A stretch of DNA of 64,000 bases from UBA1858 sp963976865 (GCA_963976865.1 CAXBLY010000001.1:682001-746000); one strand, 5' to 3'; shown: positions 42,501 through 50,089, counted from the first letter of the stretch. The notes: generated by a model from the sequence alone, not told the origin. Made by a program: numbers and translations.

Positions 42501-42872
42501 ACAGTTGATGGTAAACACCAGTTTGGTGCTCACTGGGGAATTAAATATACGCTGGATAATATCGATAACGAAGAATACGATGGTGTCACACAATTGCTGG
42601 GATTCCAGTACCTGTATGATTTGCATAAGCGAGTAGACTTGTCGTTACATGGGGATGTGCTGTATTCAAGTAATACCGATAATTATAGATACTCGCTCGG
42701 TCCTGCTATCGGTCTCAATGTCTTTAAGAATATGTGGCTAAGCGTAGGCTATAATATAGATGGATTTGAAGATGAAGACTTTTCTGCTGCTGAGTACACA
42801 GCGAATGGTCCTTATGTGAAAATGCGTTTCAAGTTTGATAAAAGTACAGTTAAGGGTCTGTTAAACAGGTAA
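36558..42872 (+). CDS. Giant DUF11/OmpA/beta-barrel outer-membrane protein
   Basis: 2104 aa. Hydrophobic export segment LVLVLNLLILIILNTVFSVA ends near AYA. Starts at 36558, 36582 or 36606 are possible; none has a strong ribosome site and the first lies 7 bp after a hairpin. Order: PPGTVITNTAVANF motif shared with paralogues; beta domains; DUF11-like module ~395-530; carboxypeptidase-regulatory-like module ~680-770 (LTDDRGMYHFEAIEPGTH); second DUF11-like module ~790-900; OmpA-like peptidoglycan-binding domain ~905-1035 (ITGHTDNQP, LSESRASAVADYL, NRRVEVTI); beta-rich middle; and a probable outer-membrane barrel ~1540-2104 ending YVKMRFKF. It may anchor the locus products to the outer membrane. 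Function unknown. Confidence 0.85.
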   Translation: MRRIANTSMACIHNECMQIDQAPKSDDRLWMQLVLVLNLLILIILNTVFSVAYAVPPGTVITNTAVANFEIASVPQSRFSNSVDVTTTVNLSPATISFLQYSPTGAGSTPTNSSPTGCSSSGESGPFVPLANPTFPGTGVLNVASPVDLAPANSYHQGEPVFIRVNDANRNLNSAIRDTLVVTIRSTNIGDLEVLELYETDVNTGEFVGFIQTVTTPVTPNDCVLAVVTNGLIEVSYTDIYDNTDTVSTNVLVDPFGIVFNSSTGAPVNGISVTLINTVTNLPAAVFGDDLVSAYPSTVITGSSVTDAGGTVYNFGSGEYRFPSVAPGTYRLQIDNDTFVAPSTISIAQLQALPNAPFALDANASYGQNFTLVVGPPLNVDIPVDPVEDVLFVTKNASKDEVAIGDFMQYEIIVANNRLSNVAANAVLTDTLPTGFRFQQDSLQIGGSYVADPVISSDGRTMSVSLGDIAASNTVTARYVVEITSGAAFGTAINSAQVSDAANVSSNVAQAAVQVIDDLLGTRSFLIGTVAQNACQEPGKNYSEINYTLKSKYQGNEFIHTLEISPSGDFNEMLDVEVQLPRLLTYKPSSSRLNGNIYNDPLSQAETLLFTVKPGRAKQVLSFSTIGDAEYTGRFEIKARLLSDKKRRANASSGWALNIYKADGDISILEPVSSETTLKLSPSSVAKGVSNIRLFLEDGRYVLTDDRGMYHFEAIEPGTHVVQLDPESIPEHLEIHECIGNTRIAEAKYSQFVDIQPGLLWRANFYLREKQPETKTIHMRLTSDMSGDDIAYKLALEGKFDGLNNVRATIVLPDGIEYIPGSSSLNGVAGTEPGNTFGSLTYRLAELLSKDNNNVIRFKAAGTPLAQGEISAQALITYDVGELKNQRLNAVTNTLLHQKERSRQNKYVLRSNFNSLSAQLNMKGLNDLEELISNVSKHKVNKIQITGHTDNQPIRTGYQNVYSDNQALSESRASAVADYLRSALKLTDEQVHVRGVGDSIPIADNSSSNGRAMNRRVEVTINSLEVTREKQFEVLGKKSGESSTVVTTVPTPVSDLENKLPEININRAPDYNKAWLDRADNTLEWLLPLENANPEIPSVDIAVKHARGHKIVLKLNGEKVSALNIDSKLFSTDNQRVISSWRGVDIIEGDNMLEAITYDTNDIEQDRIQRNLHLSGQPVRAELLPEYSRLQANGRSPIIIAIKFYDRWDYPARPGIVGSYQLSPEYTDAALKEQLDKQPLNSLLQGRTRYKIAAGGIAYIELEPSSRSGKAVLDFEFIDNRKQTISAWLTASQREWILVGLAEGTAGYNKVSGNAQALDDHQHEDDLYEDGRLAFYGKGKVKGEWLLTLAYDSERKERNSSERLFQTIDPDEYYSLYGDATEQQFDAASSRKLYLKIEKQQFYALFGDFNTDLTVTELARYSRSMTGVKSEFEGEHYGYNAFAADTDQVFARDEIQGNGTSGLYRLSNTGIIVNSEKVRLETRDRFQPQRVISEQGLSQFLDYSIDTVNGTLFFKQPVQSRDDDFNPVYIVVEYEVSGANDRQVTAGGRANIFSKDKRMELGLSGVKQGDTNTEGNLIGVDARYQISSHTEFQVEAAVSKTTVDNNTRNGTAYLAELQHASERADANVYFRRQATSFGLEQQSANNDGSKRYGVDARYKVNDSVNINSEIYRDEVLANDNKRTVAALELEKSLKQYEVAAGVAYANDKIEDQDNNDSVLATGRAARYLIENKLKVRADAEIEVTNDNSVDHPSRLIGGADYRLNQATELFAEHEYTQGEDQDTNTTRVGTRVTPWNQATINSSVEQQFNEDGERLFGNLGLVQGWQYNDNFQLDFSIDRSHTFRDPGGQAFNSNAALSSGTVTDDFTAASVGANYVEDTWSSSSRAEYRTSDADIQRSLFIGYFREQNTGFGMSLDMQVFDTDRRSGSDETLAEINYSVAYRPDSSAWTILNRFDLEYDSANSDDSSIRTRKAVNNLNLNYTVDGKHQFGAHWGIKYTLDNIDNEEYDGVTQLLGFQYLYDLHKRVDLSLHGDVLYSSNTDNYRYSLGPAIGLNVFKNMWLSVGYNIDGFEDEDFSAAEYTANGPYVKMRFKFDKSTVKGLLNR

Positions 42873-42916
42873 CTATTACGGTTAGGATTCTTGCTGTTGT
42901 TTTTAGGAGAAACATA

Positions 42917-43165
42917 GTGGGATTTTTTACATCGATTATTTTAGGTCTGCTGGTGGGTGCACTTGCCAAGTGGATTATGCCGGGCAAAGATCCTGGTGGT
43001 CTGTTTGTCACTATGGTGCTAGGTATTGCGGGTGCCATGATTGGTGGATTTATTGGTAATCAATTAGGTGTAGGGAGTGTCACAGGATTTAATCTGCCAA
43101 GTATTGGCCTGGCGACACTGGGTGCGATTATTCTGTTAATCATTTATCGTGTATTGACGAAATAG
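42917..43165 (+). CDS. GlsB/YeaQ/YmgE-family stress-response membrane protein
   Basis: 82 aa, three glycine-rich helices: GFFTSIILGLLVGALAKWIM, GLFVTMVLGIAGAMIGGFIG and a terminal LATLGAIILLIIYRVL. Matches the transglycosylase-associated (GlsB/YeaQ) family, induced by stress in several bacteria, biochemical role unclear. GTG 42917 with AGGAGA 8 nt upstream. Follows the giant gene by 44 bp but is probably functionally separate. Confidence 0.92.
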   Translation: MGFFTSIILGLLVGALAKWIMPGKDPGGLFVTMVLGIAGAMIGGFIGNQLGVGSVTGFNLPSIGLATLGAIILLIIYRVLTK

Positions 43166-43169
43166 GCAA

Positions 43170-44030
43170 GTGTATAAACCTGGTACATTACTGTTCATAC
43201 TTATCATTGTATTCACGCAGTCATCTGTCGCCGATGGTTTAAGTAATCAAAGTAAAAAATTTACGCCACCATCAAAGATCAGCAAGTCTGACTGGTCTGA
43301 TCTTAACGAAATTAAGCGTACCTGGGATTCTGCTTTAGTGCGTATCCCGAAATCTAACGGATATTATTCAAGCCATATTATGAGTCATTTGACTCAGCAA
43401 CCAGACGCTAACTTGAAGACATTCCCAACCGTTATCTATTTGCATGGCTGCGCAGGCGTCTGGGAAGGAACATATACGAGGATAAACTTTTTGGCCAGAT
43501 CCGGGTTTGCAGTGATTGCACCGGTTAGCTTTGCAAGAGCCAAATATCCTCAATCATGTGATCCTGCAAGTGCAAAAGGCGGCATGTATCGAGGCACACT
43601 AAGTATGAGACAAAATGATGCCGGCTATGCAATTGCCAAAGCCAGGCAACTTGACTGGGTGGATAACAATAATGTCTTTTTAATGGGGCATAGCCAGGGT
43701 GGTATCACCACCGCTACATTTAAACCAGCAGATGAGACAATGTCAGTGAATGCCCGAATTATTGAAGGATGGACATGTCATGCTGGCTGGAGTGAATATC
43801 GGGGAATCAATGCACCTGACAATGAACCGGTACTAGCCATAGTGGCGAGCAATGATCCATGGTTCCAGAATCACTGGACGAGAGGCAGTTGTAGCACATT
43901 TATCAAGAAAGAGAATGGGAGTCGTTCTATCGTGTTGTCTGAGGGTGAATTAAATGCGAGCCACGAGTTGCTCGAAGATCAGAATCTGCAAAAAATAGTC
44001 ATAGATTTCATGCATACTCATATGCGCTAA
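43170..44030 (+). CDS. Exported alpha/beta hydrolase (dienelactone-hydrolase-like)
   Basis: 286 aa. Signal peptide (YKPGTLLFILIIVFTQSSVA), so periplasmic or secreted. Hydrolase core: VIYLHGCAGVWEGT (oxyanion region), nucleophile elbow MGHSQGG with Ser, an acid in AIVASNDPWF, and His near ASHELLED at the end. Six Cys residues suggest disulfides. Substrate not predictable (ester or peptide). GTG 43170 starts 4 bp after the GlsB-like stop. Confidence 0.82.
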   Translation: MYKPGTLLFILIIVFTQSSVADGLSNQSKKFTPPSKISKSDWSDLNEIKRTWDSALVRIPKSNGYYSSHIMSHLTQQPDANLKTFPTVIYLHGCAGVWEGTYTRINFLARSGFAVIAPVSFARAKYPQSCDPASAKGGMYRGTLSMRQNDAGYAIAKARQLDWVDNNNVFLMGHSQGGITTATFKPADETMSVNARIIEGWTCHAGWSEYRGINAPDNEPVLAIVASNDPWFQNHWTRGSCSTFIKKENGSRSIVLSEGELNASHELLEDQNLQKIVIDFMHTHMR

Positions 44031-44126
44031 TTTTTGTGATGCAGTTATCATTTTAAACCGTCAGCACTAAAGTATTAGTGAAGCTGGCAGCTATCTGTTT
44101 AAAGTTGCCAGTCTCTAAGGATAGTT

Positions 44127-44354
44127 ATGTCAGATTCCATTTTGCAAGCAGGGCTTCAGGGTGTTCGTAGTGGTATTGATCAATTTGGGCGTGCCGCAGG
44201 GCAGGTAGCTGCTGCACCGGTTGCAGAATCATCCTCTAACAGCGTCGATGGCTTGATAGAAGTTAAGCAGGCGCAGCAAACAATTCAGGCGTCAGCAGCC
44301 GTAATTAAGGTCGCCGATGAAACGCTTGGGTCTTTACTTGACGAGACCGCATAA
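44127..44354 (+). CDS. Small protein resembling flagellar rod C-terminal segment
   Basis: 75 aa. The C-terminal half, LIEVKQAQQTIQASAAVIKV followed by ADETLGSLLD, resembles the C-terminal helix of flagellar rod/hook proteins (FlgC, FlgE). I recall many gammaproteobacterial free-standing 70-80-aa proteins of this kind with no assigned role. AAGGA precedes ATG 44127. No flagellar genes nearby, so a flagellar function is not implied. Convergent with 2 bp to the ABM gene. Confidence 0.75.
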   Translation: MSDSILQAGLQGVRSGIDQFGRAAGQVAAAPVAESSSNSVDGLIEVKQAQQTIQASAAVIKVADETLGSLLDETA

Positions 44355-44356
44355 AT

Positions 44357-44668
44357 TTACTGTTGAGTGTCCGCGTTAATAATCACCGTATGCTGCTCCA
44401 GCGCTCCTTTTCGGGTGAACGCTTCCTCAGGCATTGGATTCTGATGCGCTAATTTAAAATCCTCACTGCCTACCCAGTTTTTAAAGGCGGCCTGGTCTTG
44501 CCATTCTGTATACACAACATAGGGCGTGTCATCAGATTGCGGTTTTAATATCTGCATACGCTTAAAGCCAGGCTGCTTATCTATTTGACCGGCACGTTTC
44601 TGAAATCGTGTTTCAAATTCATTATGCCAGTCAGGGTGGACAAACACTCGATTCGTTACTACAAACAT
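44357..44668 (-). CDS. Antibiotic biosynthesis monooxygenase (ABM) domain protein
   Basis: 103 aa, dimeric ferredoxin-like barrel family that includes HmoA/IsdG haem-degrading enzymes. Recognised by FVVTNRVFVHPDWHNEFETR, KQPGFKRMQILKP and the pairing segment VVYTEWQDQAAFKNWVGSED. It contains a late His (EQHTVI). Haem or quinone substrate uncertain. Divergent from the tetR gene, with a palindromic operator between them, so it is a likely target of that regulator. Confidence 0.85.
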   Translation of the reverse strand: MFVVTNRVFVHPDWHNEFETRFQKRAGQIDKQPGFKRMQILKPQSDDTPYVVYTEWQDQAAFKNWVGSEDFKLAHQNPMPEEAFTRKGALEQHTVIINADTQQ

Positions 44669-44751
44669 TATAAATAATCCCTAGTAAAATTAATAACTTA
44701 GTATTTTAATAGTGTCTCGGATTAACACAAGTGAAATCAGCGCTTGATAAT

Positions 44752-44769
44752 GAGTGAGTACTCACTTAC
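44752..44769. promoter_or_regulatory. Palindromic operator for the TetR regulator
   Basis: TGAGTGAGT-ACTCACTTA, symmetric at 8 of 9 pairs, 31 bp before the tetR start and between the divergent ABM and tetR genes. It is of the TGAGTGAnTnnTCACTCA type bound by TetR-family regulators of lipid genes. The core GAGTACTC recurs at 44803-44810, at the start of tetR. Confidence 0.75.
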
Positions 44770-44800
44770 GATATGATCATCGATTCAGGGCGGTACAGAT

Positions 44801-45364
44801 GTGAGTACTCGAGACAAAATAGTTAAATCAGCGGTGACATTGTTTATACAACAGGGCGTGGCAAAAACAACGACCAAACAAATTGCACACTCAGCATCAG
44901 TGGCCGAGGGATCGATATATCGCTATTTCCCAAGTAAAGAAGAACTCGCGTGGCAGGTCTTTAAAAATTACCATCAATATCTGGCAATCCAGTTACAGGA
45001 TGCAGCATCACAGGCACTGGATATTGAAGGAAAAATAAACTCTCTGGTGAACTGTTTTTTAAAACTGGCAGATGATGACTGGCTAATGTTTAGATACTAC
45101 CTGACGTCACAACACACTCATATGGAAAAAGTCACTGAAGATATGCTAACGCCGTATCAGGTGCTGAGTGATGTAATAAAACAAAGTGCAGAGACAGGGG
45201 AGATAAAAAAGGACGATATCAATCTGCTAACAGCAATGATGATGGGTGCCGTGCATCAGATTGCAATCAATAAGATTTATTCAAGAATTAATGGCGAGTT
45301 GTATGTGCATCGCAAATTTGTGTCAAACACACTGGTAACCATGCTTAAAGACAAGAGAATATAA
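44801..45364 (+). CDS. TetR-family transcriptional regulator
   Basis: 187 aa. N-terminal helix-turn-helix: ILVKSAVTLF-like helix then TTTKQIAHSASVAEGSIYRY and FPSKEELAWQVF, classic TetR. The C-terminal ligand domain is all-helical. GTG 44801 with AGGGCGG upstream. A strong palindrome 31 bp ahead suggests autorepression. It ends 1 bp before the fused acyltransferase/ligase gene, so it likely controls phospholipid acyl repair in response to an acyl ligand. Confidence 0.93.
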   Translation: MSTRDKIVKSAVTLFIQQGVAKTTTKQIAHSASVAEGSIYRYFPSKEELAWQVFKNYHQYLAIQLQDAASQALDIEGKINSLVNCFLKLADDDWLMFRYYLTSQHTHMEKVTEDMLTPYQVLSDVIKQSAETGEIKKDDINLLTAMMMGAVHQIAINKIYSRINGELYVHRKFVSNTLVTMLKDKRI

Positions 45365-45365
45365 A

Positions 45366-48300
45366 ATGAGACAGCTGTTTCAATTGTTTGCCAGTCAGCG
45401 TTTTTCACCGTTATTTATAGTGCAGTTTCTGGGGGCGTTTAGCGACAATATATTTAAATCTGCATTGTTAATATTAATTACATATAAATTTGCAGACAAT
45501 GTAGGTGTAGAAGCCTCTATTCTCAATATGCTTGCTGCAGGTTTATTTATACTTCCTTTCTTTTTGTTTTCGGCATTTGGTGGCTTATTAGCTGACAAAT
45601 TCAGTAAGCACATATTAATACGTTATATAAAAGCATTTGAACTGACGATTTTGATGATCGCATCCTTTGCCTTGATTTATGAACAGGTGTGGATGCTGTT
45701 TATATGTCTGTGCATGACAGGGCTGCAGTCAGCATTATTTGGGCCAGCTAAATATGGAATATTGCCGGAGCTTCTGAAAGATCGAGAATTGTTATCAGGT
45801 AATGCGCTGGTTGAAGCAGGTACTTTCTTGTCTATATTGTTAGGCACAATTGTCGGCGGGCTCCTTATACTCGGGGATCATGGTGCGCTATCTATATCAA
45901 TAGTTTTATTGATGTGTTCTTTAACGGGCTGGATAGCGAGTTTTGTCATACCAAGTATTCCCAGTGCAAATCCAGCGTTAAAATTAACTGCAAATATTTT
46001 CAAACAGACTTATGATGTTTACACGCTGGGAATTAAGCACTGGGAAATAAGACGAGTAATATTTGCAATATCCTGGTTCTGGTTTCTGGGCTATGTCATT
46101 CAATCACAGCTCAATCCCTTAACGGCAACAGTTCTGTTTGCAGATGAGCAGGTTGCAGTATTGATGCTGGTGATGTTTACCATAGGGATTGGTGTGGGAT
46201 CTCTCCTCTGCAGCATTATAATGGCAGGAGAGATAAGCGCCAGGATAGTTCCATTTGCAGGGATTGCAATGTCGCTATTCAGCTTCGATTTGTATCTGTC
46301 TCTGGATAAAGTAGTGCAACAGGCAATGTCATCCGGGCTGAATACAGTTTCTGAATTTCTGGCGAATAAGCAGCATTGGCGTATTCTGCTGGATATGCTG
46401 TTGTTATCTGTCGCAGCAGGTTTTTATATAGTGCCGTTATATACCTTGCTGCAAAAGCGGGTTGAAGATAAATTGCGTGCACGCACTATTGCAGCAAACA
46501 ATATATCAAATGCCATGTTCATGGTGCTGGCATCTGTGCTGGTTATAGCAGTGTTAAGTACTGGATTTGAAATAGCTGATTTATTCTGGATGTTAGCCGT
46601 TATTAATTTATTTGTGTCGATATATATCATGAAAATAATACCAAAACAGACATTGAAAACACTGGGAAGAATTATATTTAAACTGCTGTACAGAGTTGAA
46701 GTTAAGGGACTTGAAAATTTCCCAACTGACGATTCAGCTTATGTGATTGTAGCAAACCACACATCATTTCTTGATGGGCCATTATTAATGAGTTATATGC
46801 CAGAGCTGCCAGTCTTTGCAATTAATACTGATGTAAATAAAAAATGGTGGGCAAAAATTTTCACGCAGTTTTTTGAGATGTATCCCCTGGATGCTACCCA
46901 GCCAATGGCAGTCAAAGGTCTGGTTAAAATGCTCAAAAATGGTAGAAAAGTAGTGATATTCCCCGAAGGGAGGATTACAAATAATGGTAGCCTGATGAAA
47001 GTGTATGAGGGTCCTGGGAAAATTGCCGAACTCGGTGGAGCACAGCTGATACCTGTTCGTATAGATGGGGCGCAATATACACGGTTTGGTCGTTTGAAAG
47101 GGCTGGTCAAATTAAAACTGTTCCCGAAGATTACTATCTCAATATGTCCGCCAGTGGAGACAGGTATTCCTAAAGAAGTGCGTGGTAGTGCTCGCAAGTC
47201 AGCATTGAGAAGAAAAGTTTACGATGTCATGACTGACATGATGTATAAGACGACGAATACGAATGAAACGTTATATCACGCATTAGCCGCATCAATTGAC
47301 AAGTACGGTAAGTCTCATGAAGTATTAGAGGATATTGAACGCAAGCCTATAACACTGGGCAAGGTATTGTTGGGCAGTATTGTTCTTGGGCGTGTGCTGT
47401 CAAGACATGTGAAAAAAGGCGAACATGTAGGAATGCTGTTGCCGAATGCAATCCCTACAGGTGTGACATTTTACGCATTACAGGCGATAGGCGCGATACC
47501 TGCCATGCTGAATTTCACAGTAGGGAAGACCAGCATTACATCGGCACTAGATACTGCAAAAGTAAAAACAGTCATAACATCACGCAGATTTATTGAACTG
47601 GGACAACTGGAAGAGCTGGAGAATGTAATTCAGCAGAATGCTGAGATTATTTATCTGGAGGATGTGAAACAGAGTATACGTCTGTTAGATAAAGTAGCGG
47701 GAATATTAGTAGCAAAAACAGGAATAGGTCTATATAAACACCAGGCTGATCCAGACGAACCTGCTGTAATACTGTTTACTTCAGGTTCAGAGGGGTCGCC
47801 CAAAGGTGTGGTGTTGAGTCATAAAAACCTGTTGTCAAATCAGGCTCAGGTAAAAGCGTGCCTGGATTTCTCGTCGAAAGACCAGTTTTTTAATGCACTT
47901 CCCGTATTCCATTCGTTTGGCCTGGGTGTGGGTCTGGTATTGCCAGTATCAAGTGGAATAAAGACTTTTCTTTATCCTTCACCATTGCATTACAAGATTG
48001 TTCCGGAGCTGGTTTACGACACTAAATCCACCGTGGTATTTGGGACAGATACATTCTTAAGTGGTTATGCCACGCACGGTGACCCGGAAGACTTTCAATT
48101 CACGCGATATGTGATTGCAGGTGCGGAGAAACTTAAAGCGTCAACAAGAGAAAACTGGTTCAAAAAGTTTGGTGTTAGAATTTTTGAGGGATATGGAGTG
48201 ACGGAAACATCACCTGCCTTAAGTATTAATAATTACAGTTTTTGCAAATTTGGAACCGTGGGCAGAATGTTCCCTGGAATACAGACAAAGCTGGAATCTG

Positions 48301-48791
48301 TTCCTGGAGTCAAGCAGGGTGGACGGCTGTGGGTGAAAGGCAACAATATTATGCTGGGATATTTGCGCGCCGACAATCCTGGTGTGCTGGAGCCGGTGAC
48401 GGACGGATGGTACGACACTGGTGATATCGTTGATATTGATGACGAAGGTTACGTGAGCATATTGGGGCGCGCAAAACGATTTGCTAAAATTGGTGGTGAA
48501 ATGGTATCTCTGACACAGGTTGAAGAATGGGTGACAGCGTTGTGGCCAGATCAGGATCACTGTGTATGCGCTATTTCTGATGATCGTAAAGGCGAAAAAT
48601 TAGTATTGGTCACAACGCGTGATGATGCAGACAGAAAGACTGTCCAGAAGCATATTACTTCGAATGGGGGTGCTGAAATCATGGTGCCTAAAGAAATATT
48701 ACTGGTAAAACAAATACCGGTCTTGGGTACGGGTAAATTAGATTATCCAGCAATACAGGAGTTAGCAAATGATTATGAGAAACACCAATAA
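45366..48791 (+). CDS. aas: Fused LplT-type MFS transporter / PlsC acyltransferase / acyl-ACP synthetase (Aas)
   Basis: 1141 aa, three parts. Residues ~1-425 are an MFS domain of the lysophospholipid flippase type (LplT-like; QFLGAFSDNIFKSALL). Residues ~440-640 are a PlsC acyltransferase with the H-x4-D motif NHTSFLDG and PEGRITNNG. Residues ~650-1135 are an AMP-forming ligase with LFTSGSEGSPKGVVLSHK, GYGVTETSPALS and YDTGDIVDID. Together they take in lysophospholipid and re-acylate it. In E. coli lplT and aas are separate adjacent genes; here they are fused. Coupled to the TetR gene by a 1-bp gap. Confidence 0.93.
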   Translation: MRQLFQLFASQRFSPLFIVQFLGAFSDNIFKSALLILITYKFADNVGVEASILNMLAAGLFILPFFLFSAFGGLLADKFSKHILIRYIKAFELTILMIASFALIYEQVWMLFICLCMTGLQSALFGPAKYGILPELLKDRELLSGNALVEAGTFLSILLGTIVGGLLILGDHGALSISIVLLMCSLTGWIASFVIPSIPSANPALKLTANIFKQTYDVYTLGIKHWEIRRVIFAISWFWFLGYVIQSQLNPLTATVLFADEQVAVLMLVMFTIGIGVGSLLCSIIMAGEISARIVPFAGIAMSLFSFDLYLSLDKVVQQAMSSGLNTVSEFLANKQHWRILLDMLLLSVAAGFYIVPLYTLLQKRVEDKLRARTIAANNISNAMFMVLASVLVIAVLSTGFEIADLFWMLAVINLFVSIYIMKIIPKQTLKTLGRIIFKLLYRVEVKGLENFPTDDSAYVIVANHTSFLDGPLLMSYMPELPVFAINTDVNKKWWAKIFTQFFEMYPLDATQPMAVKGLVKMLKNGRKVVIFPEGRITNNGSLMKVYEGPGKIAELGGAQLIPVRIDGAQYTRFGRLKGLVKLKLFPKITISICPPVETGIPKEVRGSARKSALRRKVYDVMTDMMYKTTNTNETLYHALAASIDKYGKSHEVLEDIERKPITLGKVLLGSIVLGRVLSRHVKKGEHVGMLLPNAIPTGVTFYALQAIGAIPAMLNFTVGKTSITSALDTAKVKTVITSRRFIELGQLEELENVIQQNAEIIYLEDVKQSIRLLDKVAGILVAKTGIGLYKHQADPDEPAVILFTSGSEGSPKGVVLSHKNLLSNQAQVKACLDFSSKDQFFNALPVFHSFGLGVGLVLPVSSGIKTFLYPSPLHYKIVPELVYDTKSTVVFGTDTFLSGYATHGDPEDFQFTRYVIAGAEKLKASTRENWFKKFGVRIFEGYGVTETSPALSINNYSFCKFGTVGRMFPGIQTKLESVPGVKQGGRLWVKGNNIMLGYLRADNPGVLEPVTDGWYDTGDIVDIDDEGYVSILGRAKRFAKIGGEMVSLTQVEEWVTALWPDQDHCVCAISDDRKGEKLVLVTTRDDADRKTVQKHITSNGGAEIMVPKEILLVKQIPVLGTGKLDYPAIQELANDYEKHQ

Positions 48792-48831
48792 TATTAAAGT
48801 CAACAAGGTAAATAAAAGTATAGGACACACC

Positions 48832-49245
48832 ATGAAAAATACATTGCTAATTATGTTCACCATCCTGATTTCGCTATTGATATTGACTGCTTGTAATACT
48901 AATCCCAGAAAAGAAGCAGAAGACCTGAATTACAAAGCCAAAGCCTACGGCAAGTTGATACGCTGGAAAGCATATGACGATGCGAGTAGCTATATTAAAT
49001 TGCGCGATGGTGGAAATGTTGTGGTCGATTCAGATTTGCTTAATGAAATAAGAGTCACCAAGTACGAAGTAACTTCTATCATAATGAATGATGAACGTGA
49101 CGAAGCTGTTATTGTCGCAGAGATTGCCTATTATCATGAGAGAGTGAATAGTGTGCGTGAAATTAAAAACCAGCAAATATGGTGGAAAGAAGAGAGTACG
49201 GGTGCATGGTATCTGGATGGGCAGTTGCCACCGTTTATTAGGTAG
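48832..49245 (+). CDS. Putative lipoprotein
   Basis: 137 aa from ATG 48832 (AGGA 6 nt upstream). An upstream ATG at 48769 overlaps the end of aas and would bury the signal peptide. Lipobox LTAC after a hydrophobic run (LLIMFTILISLLILTAC), so lipidated at Cys. The mature domain with YGKLIRWKAYDDASSYIK and the end WWKEESTGAWYLDGQLP looks like a small SnoaL/NTF2-like or DUF4878-like fold, unsure. Convergent with 8-bp overlap to the acyltransferase gene. Confidence 0.75.
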   Translation: MKNTLLIMFTILISLLILTACNTNPRKEAEDLNYKAKAYGKLIRWKAYDDASSYIKLRDGGNVVVDSDLLNEIRVTKYEVTSIIMNDERDEAVIVAEIAYYHERVNSVREIKNQQIWWKEESTGAWYLDGQLPPFIR

Positions 49246-50080
49246 CTTTGTGTTTCCATCTTTTATGCGTCCATAACCATGAAGATGGATTTTTTACGAT
49301 TAGTTCTTCTACACAACTGGCATATTTTCGGGTTAATGTATACGCGTCAGTATTTTTTGGGTTAAGACTTAATCTGCTGGCGCTGGCTTTATAGTGGCCG
49401 CGTGTGGTTTTCTCGATGCCAATAAAAAAAGTCGGATAGCCTGTAAGCTTTATTATCTTCTCGCTGCCAAGGAAAAACCTGGTTGGCTGGTTCAGAAACA
49501 TTACCTCAAGCGACTGATCCCTTGAGCGAGGCTCCAGGTCTGCAAGCATGGCGATAGATCTTTTGGCATTTTTTCTTAAGACAACATCCTTAGCTAACTT
49601 TTTGTAAGGTATGGGCGTGCTGTGATGTCTGGAGCGCATTGAAAAAATAAATTTATCCAGGCCTTTGGCGTGCACTGGTTTATAAACCGGGTCTATGATG
49701 AAGTTATATTTCAAGTGTGCCGCAAACGATATCCATTCAACAGGTGCAGTATGTGCAGTTAACATGAATACAGATTTGCCTGCTTGCACCAGGTGCTGAA
49801 TTTCCTCAAACCCTTCTAAAGTAATTCTGGATTCAATATCAGTGTCCGAAATGGTGTTGGCCTTGATGGACTCAAGGAGAGTGTCAGTCAAGTGTCGATA
49901 GGCAGACTTCTGAATATAGCAAATTTGGTGGTCTGTCTTTTCAGGGAAGGAATTGCGAATATTCTGATAACTGGTGCTTCGTCTGTACCTGACAATATGA
50001 AATAAAATAAATGATGATAAATCAGATAAAAAATACAGCGTGCCATAAGGCAGTTTTGATAGGGCTCTATATATAAACAT
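49238..50080 (-). CDS. LpxL/HtrB-like lysophospholipid acyltransferase family protein
   Basis: 280 aa from ATG 50080 (a TTG precedes it at 50083). N-terminal membrane-associated helix LSKLPYGTLYFLSDLSSFIL, then the family segments NIRNSFPEKTDHQ and KSAYRHLTDTLLE, and catalytic H-x4-E as HTAPVEW. Later GSEKIIKLTGYPTFFIGIE. Lipid A late acyltransferase-like, but LpxL itself is usually somewhat longer; could acylate another lipid such as an ornithine or glycolipid. Close to cysQ (7-bp gap). Confidence 0.85.
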   Translation of the reverse strand: MFIYRALSKLPYGTLYFLSDLSSFILFHIVRYRRSTSYQNIRNSFPEKTDHQICYIQKSAYRHLTDTLLESIKANTISDTDIESRITLEGFEEIQHLVQAGKSVFMLTAHTAPVEWISFAAHLKYNFIIDPVYKPVHAKGLDKFIFSMRSRHHSTPIPYKKLAKDVVLRKNAKRSIAMLADLEPRSRDQSLEVMFLNQPTRFFLGSEKIIKLTGYPTFFIGIEKTTRGHYKASASRLSLNPKNTDAYTLTRKYASCVEELIVKNPSSWLWTHKRWKHKAT

Positions 50081-50089
50081 CAAGCATAT

